Origin: Caldilineaceae bacterium
GTDB lineage: Bacteria > Chloroflexota > Anaerolineae > Caldilineales > Caldilineaceae
Reading direction: 5' to 3'
DNA length: 15,115 nucleotides
Assembly (NCBI GenBank): GCA_014879855.1
Contig: JACSRH010000070.1
Coordinates: forward strand, 1 to 15,115
A model generated the notes under the pieces. It was not told where the DNA came from, searched no databases, and saw only the letters and a list, made by a program, of their open reading frames with translations. Below are positions 5,895 to 12,609 of this stretch, piece after piece; positions within the stretch are counted from its first letter, which is position 1, and the number at the start of each line of letters is the position of its first letter. Both the position numbers and the translations under genes were made by a program.

Positions 5895-7979
5895 GTGACA
5901 CCAGAAGCCACGACACAAGAACTTGCCCTGGACGAGCAGTTCGCCCTTACCCCAGAGATTCTCAAAGGGATGCTCTTGAAAATGCACCTTACGCGTGTTT
6001 TCGAGGACGCTGCCTTTCAGCAGTATGCCCTCGGCAAGGTGCACGGCACGATGCATCTGTGCGCAGGTCAGGAGGCGGTGGCTGTCGGCGCGATCGCCGC
6101 ACTGCGACCCGACGACATGATCACCTCGACCCATCGCGGGCATGGACATGCCATCGCCAAGGGGCAGGACATCAACACGATGATGGCCGAGCTGCTGGCG
6201 AAAGAAACCGGCGTCTGTCGAGGTCGCGGCGGCTCCATGCACATGGCCGATCTGAACGTGGGCAGCCTGGGCGCCAACGGCGTCGTCTCCGGCGGTCTGC
6301 CGCTTTCCGTAGGCGCCGGGCTTTCCATCCACCTGCGCCATAGCGACCAGGTCTGCATCTGCTTCTTCGGGGACGGCGCTTCCAACGAGGGCGCCTTTCA
6401 CGAGAGCATCAACATGGCCGCCGTCTGGAAGCTGCCGGTCATCTTCCTGTGCGAAAACAACCAATATGGCATGTCCATGTCGCTCAGCCGGGCGAACTCC
6501 TCAGCCAATATCGCCGATCGGGCGGTTGCCTACGGGATTCCTGGAGAAACCGTGGACGGCATGGATCCACTGGCGGTTCATGCGGCGGTGATGCGCGCGG
6601 TTGCGCATGCCCGGTCGGGCAACGGTCCTACGCTGATCAACGCCCTGACCTACCGCTATTACGGCCACTCGAAGAGCGACAAGCAGCTCTACCGGACGAA
6701 GCAGGAGGTTGCGGCCTGGCGGGACAGGGACCCGATCCCGACATTCGCCAACCGCCTGATTGCGGCCGGCATCCTGAGCGCGGCTGAGGCGGCTGCCATC
6801 GAAGCGCAGGCACAGCAGATCGTCGAGGATTCCATCGTCTGGGGCGATGCTGGCCCGGAGCCGCCGGTGGAGCATCTGACCGATGACGTGTACGCCGACG
6901 AGCCGGCGGTGCTGGCTGCGCCCGAGCGGGTCCTCCCCGCCTGGATCCAGCGCACCTTCGGCCCGGAGACGCGCATCAACCCCGAGCCGGGCACGCGCGA
7001 GATCAGTTACTCCGAGGCGCTGCGCGAGGCCATGCGCCAGGCGCTCAAGGCCGACGACCGCGTCTATTTGATCGGCGAGGATATCGGCATCTACGGCGGC
7101 GCGTTTGGCGTCACCGGTGCGCTCCACGAGGAATTCGGCCTGGAGCGGGTGCGCGACACCCCCATTTCCGAGAACGCCATCGTCGGCGCTGCGGTGGGCA
7201 GCGCGGTGGCGGGTATGCGTCCGATAGCTGAGATGCAATTTATGGATTTCGTCACCCTGGGCATGGAGCAACTGGTGCTGCAAGGCGCCAAGATCCGCTA
7301 CATGTTCGGCGGCAAAGCCACTGTCCCGATGGTGCTCAGAATGCCCGCAGGGTCGGGCACCGGTGCGGCCGCTCAGCACTCCGAGAGCCTGGAATCATGG
7401 CTGGTGAATGTGCCCGGGCTGAAGATAGTAGCCCCCTCCACGCCGTATGAAGCGAAGGGGCTGCTGCTGGCGGCGATTGCCGACGACAACCCCGTAATGT
7501 TTGTCGAAAACAAGCTGCTCTATAAGGTCAAGGGTCTGGTGCCGGAAGCACCGTACATCGTCCCGTTGGGCAAGGCGGTTGTCCGCCGGCCGGGCAGAGA
7601 CGTCACTGTCGTTGCCACCTCGATCATGGTGGTGCGCGCGCTGGAGGCAGCCCAGAAGCTGGCCCAGGAAGGGATCGAGCTGGAGGTGATCGACCTGCGC
7701 ACGCTCAAGCCCTACGATGGCGAGACGGTCATCGCGTCGGTGAAGCGCACGGGCAGGCTGCTGATGGTGCACGAGGCGCCGCTGATCGGTGGCTTCGGCG
7801 GCGAGATCGTCGCCATGATCGCCCAGAGCGAGGCGTTTGCCTATCTCGAAGCGCCCATCGTGCGTCTGGGTGGCGCCGATGTGCCCATCCCGTATAACCC
7901 CAGGCTGGAGCGAGCGGCTGTGCCGCAGACCGAAGACATTGTGCTTGCAGCCCGCCGCCTGGCGCGGACCGAGATCTAG
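5895..7979 (+). CDS. Fused 2-oxoacid dehydrogenase E1 (alpha-beta), thiamine-diphosphate dependent
   Basis: This 694-residue protein starts at GTG 5895 behind GGAGA (7-nt spacing). Residues 1-330 are an E1 alpha subunit: RGHGHAIAKG, GRGGSMHM, the ThDP motif GDGASNEG (159-166) closing in NN (188-189), and the loop RYYGHSKSD (254-262). After a linker, residues 368-694 form the beta subunit: REISYSEALREAM, GED (394-396), AAAQHSESLE with the catalytic His495, and the C-terminal transketolase domain. The enzyme decarboxylates a 2-oxo acid and passes the acyl group to the lipoyl arm of E2, encoded 9 nt downstream. Sequence style resembles acetoin/pyruvate/branched-chain type alpha2-beta2 complexes, which are normally two separate chains. 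The substrate cannot be told from motifs. All active-site motifs are present. Confidence 0.95.
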   Translation: MTPEATTQELALDEQFALTPEILKGMLLKMHLTRVFEDAAFQQYALGKVHGTMHLCAGQEAVAVGAIAALRPDDMITSTHRGHGHAIAKGQDINTMMAELLAKETGVCRGRGGSMHMADLNVGSLGANGVVSGGLPLSVGAGLSIHLRHSDQVCICFFGDGASNEGAFHESINMAAVWKLPVIFLCENNQYGMSMSLSRANSSANIADRAVAYGIPGETVDGMDPLAVHAAVMRAVAHARSGNGPTLINALTYRYYGHSKSDKQLYRTKQEVAAWRDRDPIPTFANRLIAAGILSAAEAAAIEAQAQQIVEDSIVWGDAGPEPPVEHLTDDVYADEPAVLAAPERVLPAWIQRTFGPETRINPEPGTREISYSEALREAMRQALKADDRVYLIGEDIGIYGGAFGVTGALHEEFGLERVRDTPISENAIVGAAVGSAVAGMRPIAEMQFMDFVTLGMEQLVLQGAKIRYMFGGKATVPMVLRMPAGSGTGAAAQHSESLESWLVNVPGLKIVAPSTPYEAKGLLLAAIADDNPVMFVENKLLYKVKGLVPEAPYIVPLGKAVVRRPGRDVTVVATSIMVVRALEAAQKLAQEGIELEVIDLRTLKPYDGETVIASVKRTGRLLMVHEAPLIGGFGGEIVAMIAQSEAFAYLEAPIVRLGGADVPIPYNPRLERAAVPQTEDIVLAARRLARTEI

Positions 7980-7988
7980 GGGGTCGTC

Positions 7989-9479
7989 ATGCCGATTGCA
8001 GTGATCATGCCCAAGTTCGAGATGACCCAAGAAACCGGCACGGTCGGCGCCTGGCTCAAGGCCGAAGGCGATTTCGTGCGCAAGGGCGAGCCGATCCTCG
8101 AGATCGAGACGGACAAGGTCAGCATGGAGGTCGAAGCGCCGGCCGATGGCACGCTGGTGGCTATTGCGGCCGGCCCGAGGGACGTGGTGCCCGTCGGCCA
8201 GCCCATCGCCTACCTGGTGCGCGTGGGAGAGGCGTGGCCTGCCCCAGCAAGTGAACCTGCGCCGCCTGCCCCGGCAAGCGAACCGATGCCGTCGCCTGCG
8301 GCCTTGCCGGGTCGTGAAGACAAGGCCGATGCGCCGCCTCCGCACACAGTGGTCGCCAGCCCGGTGGCAGCCCGCATGGCTGCGGAACTGCGCGTTGACC
8401 TGTCCGCAGTCACGGGCACAGGGCTGAACGGCCAGGTGACACGCAAAGACATCGACTCCTACCTGAACGGCACAGGGGGGGCGCCTGTCCCACCAACCGA
8501 AGCCGCGGCGCCGCCGATGGTCGGCAACGGATTCTCCCATGAAGACGCCGCTCACGTGCGCGCCGTCCCAGCCGCTCGCCGGCTGGCGCGTGAACTGGGC
8601 GTAGACCTGCGGCAGGTGCGCGGTGCGGGACCAGACGGACGCATCCAGTCAACCGATGTACGCGCCTTTGCCGCAAGAACTGCCGCGGCCGCGCCATCCG
8701 CTCCCCTGGATGTTCTCCCCGCTCCCACTCCGGCGACGCCTTCGCTTGCTGGGCCGCAGCAGGCGCCCGTGCCCGCTGGCTCACCCGCCGTGCGCCGCAT
8801 GATCCCCCTGACCAATGTCCGCCGCACCATCGCCGAACGCATGGCGGCCAGTGTGCGCGAGGCGCCGCAATTCACGGTTTCCGTCGATGCGGATATGACC
8901 CGAGCATTGGCCGTTGTGGAGGATCTCAAAGCCGGCGCAGCGACCGACAAACCACGGGTCACCCTGACGGCGCTGCTGATCCGGGTCTGCGCCTGGGCGT
9001 TGACAGAGCATCCTGATGCCAACAGCGCCTTTGCGGATGGCCAGATCGCCGAATGGGACGAGGTGAACATCGGTGTGGCGACCGCGCTGGACGCGGGCTT
9101 GATCGTGCCGGTGGTGCGGGGCGCCGATCGGCTTGGACTGCGCGCCATTGCGGGGCAATTGGCTGACCTGGCCACCCGCGCCCGTGCAGGCCGGCTCAAG
9201 CTGGATGATCTGCAGGGCGGCGCCTTCACTCTCTCGAACCTGGGTATGTTTGGCGTCGATCGGTTCACCGCCATCCTGAACCCGCCCCAAGCCGCGATCC
9301 TGGCGGTGGGTCGCATCGCCAAGCGTGCCGTGGTGGTGGACGACGACCAGGTGGCAGTACGACCTGTAGCGACCCTGACCTTGACGGCAGACCATCGGGT
9401 GCTGGACGGCGCAGCGGCCGCCCGGTTCCTGGCGACGATCCAACGGGCGCTGGAACATCCTGGCGCCATGCTGGCATGA
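7989..9479 (+). CDS. Dihydrolipoyl acyltransferase (E2) with two peripheral-subunit-binding domains
   Basis: This 496-residue protein starts at ATG 7989 behind AGGGGGT. An N-terminal lipoyl domain (1-80) carries ETDKVSMEVEAP with lipoyl-lysine K43. A Pro/Ala linker leads to a first E3/E1-binding domain (about 123-159, VASPVAARMAAELRVDL...GQVTRKDI), a second linker, then another such domain (about 191-228, VRAVPAARRLARELGVDL...GRIQSTDV). The catalytic acyltransferase core follows from about 270, with the active-site DHRVLDG at 468-474 (His469, Asp473). It transfers the acyl group from E1 to CoA. Most bacterial E2s have one binding domain; two is unusual. The E3 (dihydrolipoamide dehydrogenase) gene is not in view. 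The stop codon TGA (9477-9479) lies in the flanking duplication of the first MITE. Confidence 0.94.
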   Translation: MPIAVIMPKFEMTQETGTVGAWLKAEGDFVRKGEPILEIETDKVSMEVEAPADGTLVAIAAGPRDVVPVGQPIAYLVRVGEAWPAPASEPAPPAPASEPMPSPAALPGREDKADAPPPHTVVASPVAARMAAELRVDLSAVTGTGLNGQVTRKDIDSYLNGTGGAPVPPTEAAAPPMVGNGFSHEDAAHVRAVPAARRLARELGVDLRQVRGAGPDGRIQSTDVRAFAARTAAAAPSAPLDVLPAPTPATPSLAGPQQAPVPAGSPAVRRMIPLTNVRRTIAERMAASVREAPQFTVSVDADMTRALAVVEDLKAGAATDKPRVTLTALLIRVCAWALTEHPDANSAFADGQIAEWDEVNIGVATALDAGLIVPVVRGADRLGLRAIAGQLADLATRARAGRLKLDDLQGGAFTLSNLGMFGVDRFTAILNPPQAAILAVGRIAKRAVVVDDDQVAVRPVATLTLTADHRVLDGAAAARFLATIQRALEHPGAMLA

Positions 9480-9483
9480 GAAC

Positions 9484-9564
9484 GTATCTTCTCAATAACG
9501 CGGGGAGCGCCAACCGTAGGGGCACGATATATCGTGCCCCTACCCCGGAATACTGAGAAGATAC
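9484..9564 (+). mobile_element. 81-bp MITE-like palindromic element, copy 1
   Basis: The element begins GTATCTTCTCA and ends TGAGAAGATAC, perfect 11-bp terminal inverted repeats that extend imperfectly to 22 bp. A perfect 28-bp palindrome (14-bp arms, centre ATAT) fills 9516-9543. It is flanked by ATGAGAAC (9476-9483) and ATGAGAAT (9565-9572), an 8-bp target duplication with one mismatch. It encodes nothing, so it needs a transposase in trans. It sits between the E2 and decarboxylase genes in the same orientation as copy 2, and its transcript would fold into a stable hairpin. Confidence 0.82.
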
Positions 9565-9608
9565 ATGAGAATCGGAAAAAATCAGAAGCGTGTCACAGGA
9601 GTAAACGT

Positions 9609-10271
9609 ATGAGTTCTGTCCCACTGTTGCAATGCGCGATGGACTACATTTCGTTGTGGCCGGCCCTGGCCATGTCCTTGAAGGTCGCGCCAGAGGTAGA
9701 CATCATCGAGATCGGCACCCCGCTCTGCAAAGCGGCCGGTCTGGACGCGATCCGGGCTGTACGCGAACTGCTGCCCGACAAGTTGATCCTGGCGGATTTC
9801 AAGACCCCGGATGTTGGCGGCCTGGAAGCCAAGATGGCCTTCGACGCCGGCGCCGACATGATGACCGTAATCGGCGGCGCAGCGTTGGCCACGGTGTCGT
9901 CGGCGCTCGAGGCGGCCCGTGCAGCCAACAAGGAAATGTTGATGGAACTGACCGGTGTGCGCGATATCGTCGCCCGGGCCAGCGAATGGCGCGAAATCGG
10001 CGTCGAGCGCATGGTCTACCACCGCGGCTGGGATGAACAGGCCTTCAGCCGGCAGTGGGTGGAAGAGGATCTGAACACCGTCCGCCAGTTGATCGACATG
10101 GGCTTCAAGGTCACTGTGACGGGCGGCATCACCACGGAGACCCTCAGCTTTTTCCAGCCGCTGGATGTGTCGGTGGTGATCTGTGGGCGCGGCATCCGCG
10201 AGGCGGCCGATCCGCTGCACGCGGCCCGTGCATTCCGCCGCGAGATGCAGCGGCTTTGGGGCAATCGTTGA
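9609..10271 (+). CDS. ulaD: 3-keto-L-gulonate-6-phosphate decarboxylase-like protein (UlaD/SgbH type)
   Basis: This 220-residue protein starts at ATG 9609 behind AGGAG (7-nt spacing). It is a member of the orotidine-monophosphate-decarboxylase superfamily of small beta/alpha barrels. UlaD decarboxylates 3-keto-L-gulonate 6-phosphate to L-xylulose 5-phosphate in ascorbate use, with Mg2+. Visible are VDIIEIGTPLC (Glu34), LADFKTPDVGG with the signature D63-x-K65-x-x-D68, MVYHRGWDEQ (His138, Arg139), MGFKVTVTGGI (164-174) and the phosphate loop CGRGIREAA. The YHR and DMGFKVTVTGG segments match UlaD closely, which favours it over the sister enzyme hexulose-6-phosphate synthase. No ascorbate PTS, UlaE or UlaF gene is nearby, so the true substrate may be another 3-keto sugar-acid phosphate. 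It lies between copy 1 of the MITE and the SDR gene. Confidence 0.85.
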   Translation: MSSVPLLQCAMDYISLWPALAMSLKVAPEVDIIEIGTPLCKAAGLDAIRAVRELLPDKLILADFKTPDVGGLEAKMAFDAGADMMTVIGGAALATVSSALEAARAANKEMLMELTGVRDIVARASEWREIGVERMVYHRGWDEQAFSRQWVEEDLNTVRQLIDMGFKVTVTGGITTETLSFFQPLDVSVVICGRGIREAADPLHAARAFRREMQRLWGNR

Positions 10272-10299
10272 CGTCTACGGTGGCAATTCAGGCAGCGGA

Positions 10300-10355
10300 C
10301 GTGTTGCGTGTCACGTGTCTCTTCACACAACACGCAGCACGCAACACGCAACACG
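10300..10355 (+). repeat. 7-bp tandem repeat forming a hairpin in the SDR leader
   Basis: From 10325 to 10355 the unit ACGCAAC is repeated about 4.4 times with a few changes. CGTGTTGCGTGT at 10300-10311 is the exact reverse complement of ACACGCAACACG at 10344-10355, so the leader can fold into a 12-bp stem ending about 6 nt before the SDR Shine-Dalgarno. It could affect translation or mRNA decay, or be a neutral dispersed repeat. Confidence 0.7.
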
Positions 10356-10374
10356 AGAAAAGGAGGAATTTTTC

Positions 10375-11124
10375 ATGGCTGAGTCTTTGCAGGGGAAGGT
10401 GGCAGTCATCAGCGGCGTCGGCTCTGGGTTTGGCAAGGCCACGGCAGAGTTGTTCGCCAAGGCCGACCAGGTGAACCTCGTCCTGATCGACCGCAACGAG
10501 GCGGCTCTCCGGGCCACGGCAGATGTCTGTGCTGCGTCCGGTTCGAAGGTGGTTGCTTTGGCGAGCGATGTGACCAAACCGGAGACCTTCGAACGTGCGC
10601 TGATCGCAGCGATCGACACTTTTGGCAAGGTGGATTTTCTCATCAACTATGCGGGCGGCGCTCTCAAGGTGGCGCCTATCGAGGAGATGGACGACGAGAT
10701 CAACCGGCGTATCATCGACCTCAACCTGACCAGCACGATCATGAGCTGCCGAACCTTCACCCCGCAGTTCAAGGCACAGGGTTTCGGCAAAATCATCAAC
10801 GTTTCCAGCGCGTGCGACAGACGTTCCTGGCCGGGGTGGTCGGTCTATTCCGCGGCCAAGGCCGGCGTCAACGCGTTTACCAAGTGTCTCTATACGGAGC
10901 TGCGGCCCCACGGCATTGCCGTCACGCTGCTCGTGCCGGGTGGGTCGAACACTGGTTTCCAGAAGGCGGCGGCGGGCGTTGCCAAGTTCGAATGGGACGA
11001 GGAGCTGGCTGTGCGCCCGGAACACTTTGCCGACATGGTCTACCAGACCTGCGCGCTCACCAAGGGTGGTTGCGTCTCCGAGATGCTGGTATACGGGCTG
11101 GCCCAAGATGTCAGCGGGTTTTAG
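10375..11124 (+). CDS. Short-chain dehydrogenase/reductase (SDR)
   Basis: This 249-residue classical SDR has its start at ATG 10375, chosen by the strong AAAGGAGGAAT eight bases upstream; the longer frame overlaps the decarboxylase gene. The Rossmann cofactor motif reads SGVGSGFG (13-20, usually TGxxxGxG). Asp39 at the end of the second strand (LVLIDRN) favours NAD(H). NYAG (91-94) replaces the common NNAG. The catalytic set is Ser144/Ser145, Tyr158 and Lys162 (YSAAKAG), with Asn118 in LNLTS. It probably oxidises or reduces a hydroxyl of the imported sugar or sugar acid, preparing or using the keto compound handled by the neighbouring decarboxylase; this is inferred from context. It ends 16 nt before the target duplication of MITE copy 2. 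Confidence 0.92.
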   Translation: MAESLQGKVAVISGVGSGFGKATAELFAKADQVNLVLIDRNEAALRATADVCAASGSKVVALASDVTKPETFERALIAAIDTFGKVDFLINYAGGALKVAPIEEMDDEINRRIIDLNLTSTIMSCRTFTPQFKAQGFGKIINVSSACDRRSWPGWSVYSAAKAGVNAFTKCLYTELRPHGIAVTLLVPGGSNTGFQKAAAGVAKFEWDEELAVRPEHFADMVYQTCALTKGGCVSEMLVYGLAQDVSGF

Positions 11125-11148
11125 TGGCGAACCATCCATCATGAATTT

Positions 11149-11229
11149 GTATCTTCTCAATAACGCGGGAAGCGCCAACCGTACGGGCACGATATATCGT
11201 GCCCGTACCCCGGAATACTGAGAAGATAC
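11149..11229 (+). mobile_element. 81-bp MITE-like palindromic element, copy 2
   Basis: It has the same length and orientation as copy 1 with three differences (11170, 11184, 11205), offset 1665 bases. Terminal repeats are GTATCTTCTCA/TGAGAAGATAC, and the perfect 28-bp palindrome lies at 11181-11208. It is flanked exactly by ATGAATTT on both sides (11141-11148 and 11230-11237), a perfect 8-bp target duplication. Two of the differences are a G-to-C and a C-to-G at paired positions, so the hairpin stays perfect. Confidence 0.88.
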
Positions 11230-11246
11230 ATGAATTTCGTGCAAAA

Positions 11247-11310
11247 CCTTCCAGGAAGCGGCCAGTCCCACTGCTATCAACAGGTGATCACCTGGCCGCT
11301 TCCTGGAAGG
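11247..11310 (+). repeat. Nested palindrome in the binding-protein gene leader
   Basis: Perfect 19-bp arms (11247-11265 and 11292-11310) enclose a 26-nt loop. Each arm contains its own small palindrome (CTTCC-A-GGAAG), and a separate perfect 14-bp palindrome, CAGGTGATCACCTG, spans 11281-11294 across the loop and right arm. The RNA could switch between folds; as DNA the central site could bind a dimeric regulator. No T-run follows, so a simple terminator is unlikely. Confidence 0.8.
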
Positions 11311-11443
11311 CGGCCGTCACATATGGGATGAACACGAAGGAGGTGGCAGAGACAGAAATGCAATTTGAGTACAAGGTATGTCGCTAGAAACCGTCCAACC
11401 AGGTATTCACGTCAAGCAGTTCTTTCATAGGAGACTTTTCAAG

Positions 11444-12523
11444 ATGAGCAAGCGTCTGTTCACAATGGTAGCCGTGCTGGTGTTCGCCAGCCTCGTTTTG
11501 TCCGCTTGCGCCGCTGCTGTACCGGCCGCGCAAGCTCCCGCAGCAGAGGCGCCCGCGCCTGCTGCGGCGACCGCCAACCAGCCGAAGAAGATCGCGTTTT
11601 TCGTGTCGGATCTGAGCAACGTCTTCCACCAGGGCCAGGCCACCGAGGCGCAGAAGTACGCCAAGGAAAAGTACGGCGCCGAAGTGTACATTTTCGACGG
11701 CAAGTCGGATTCCGCAACCATGACGGCCAACGTCGACCAGATCCTGGCACAGGGCATGGATGCTGCCACGCTGCACATCTGGGACTACGAGACCGTCAAG
11801 CCGGCCGTGCAGGAAGCCCTCGACAAGGGCATTATCATGACCTCGTTCTTCAGCCCGCTGGGCGACAGCGGTCTGCCGACCGCCCGCAGCGACGAGGCCG
11901 GTATCTCGTTCGCCATGGGTGCGGAAATGGCCACCCAGTGGAAGGCGGCTCATCCCGACACGCCCATCGTCATGGCGCAGTTGGGCTGGCCCAACCACAC
12001 CGAAGTCAAGTCCGGGCGCACCGATCCCTGGGTGCAGGGCGTGCTCTCCGTCGATCCCACCGCCACCGACCTGGGCTGTCTGGACGCTTCGAAGGGACCG
12101 GACACCGCCAAGCAGATCATCCTCGACCTGGTCACGCAGCATCCTGAAGTCAACCTGATCTACTCTGAGGCTTCCAACCTGACCGTCGGCACGATGGCTG
12201 CCCTTGCCCAGGCCGGCCGCGGCAAGATGGACAACGGTGTGCCGCTCACGGAGATCGTCGCCAGCGTCGACTTCGACGAGGTGGAAATGAAGCAGGTCTA
12301 CGACCCCAACAGTTCGCTCAAGCTCTCCATGGGTCTGCCGCCCATTGAGACAGGCCAAGGTCGCATCGACCTGATCATGGACGTGGCCTCCGGCAAGGTG
12401 GCGCCGACCTCCCAGCCCGCCGAAGAGTTCTTCTACAAGGCCTACAACGTTTCCTACTGGACGATGCCCGAAGCTGACGCGGTGGCGTGGCTCAACACGC
12501 AGTTTGGTACGAATCTCGAGTAA
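11444..12523 (+). CDS. Sugar ABC transporter substrate-binding lipoprotein (RbsB-like)
   Basis: This 359-residue protein has its start at ATG 11444, set by AGGAGA (9-nt spacing) and by the signal peptide MSKRLFTMVAVLVFASLVLSAC, whose lipobox LSAC puts the lipidated Cys at 22. An Ala/Pro-rich tether (23-47) follows, then a type I periplasmic-binding fold: KKIAFFVSDLSNVFHQGQATEAQKYAKEKYGAEVYIFDGKSD, VDQILAQGMDAATLHIWD, and later NLIYSEASNLTVGTMAALAQAG and EIVASVDFDEVEMK. It is the extracellular receptor that delivers a sugar or polyol to the ribose-type permease encoded downstream. The ligand cannot be deduced. A nested palindrome and MITE copy 2 lie in its leader, which may set its expression apart from the upstream enzymes. 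Confidence 0.93.
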   Translation: MSKRLFTMVAVLVFASLVLSACAAAVPAAQAPAAEAPAPAAATANQPKKIAFFVSDLSNVFHQGQATEAQKYAKEKYGAEVYIFDGKSDSATMTANVDQILAQGMDAATLHIWDYETVKPAVQEALDKGIIMTSFFSPLGDSGLPTARSDEAGISFAMGAEMATQWKAAHPDTPIVMAQLGWPNHTEVKSGRTDPWVQGVLSVDPTATDLGCLDASKGPDTAKQIILDLVTQHPEVNLIYSEASNLTVGTMAALAQAGRGKMDNGVPLTEIVASVDFDEVEMKQVYDPNSSLKLSMGLPPIETGQGRIDLIMDVASGKVAPTSQPAEEFFYKAYNVSYWTMPEADAVAWLNTQFGTNLE

Positions 12524-12609
12524 CAACCACCGGCACGCGCCGAGAAATTGGACACTGGACGGGAGTGGGGCGACTGCCCCCTCTCCGTCCGGGACCCAGG
12601 AGCGGATCT

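Larger units (their letters stand above)
11125..11443 (+). other. Non-coding leader of the ABC transporter genes
   Basis: These 319 bases between the SDR and binding-protein genes hold MITE copy 2, a 64-bp nested palindrome, and about 130 bases of unique leader. I see no convincing promoter, no riboswitch I recognise, and no gene. A tiny frame behind AAGGAGG (ATG 11358 to TAG 11385) has 9 codons, too short to claim. Confidence 0.6.

Noticed and set aside
6501..9469. Long open frames on the minus strand opposite the E1 and E2 genes (for example 6501-7379, 7395-8555, 8552-9469)
   Set aside because: They have no family resemblance, biased Arg/His/Ala composition and no ribosome-binding sites; they are shadows of GC-rich coding sequence whose plus-strand products have intact domains.
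9609..10271. Hexulose-6-phosphate synthase as the identity of the UlaD-like gene
   Set aside because: The VYHR and DMGFKVTVTGG segments match the ketogulonate-phosphate decarboxylase branch, and no 6-phospho-3-hexuloisomerase gene is adjacent.
9476..11237. The two 81-bp elements as ends of a composite transposon carrying the decarboxylase and SDR genes
   Set aside because: Each copy has its own different 8-bp flanking duplication and there is no transposase; independent insertion explains it better.
11328..11387. A small protein before the binding-protein gene (AAGGAGG followed by MQFEYKVCR)
   Set aside because: Nine codons only, spacing to the Shine-Dalgarno too long, and no support beyond a faint likeness to the start of small EYKV-type proteins.
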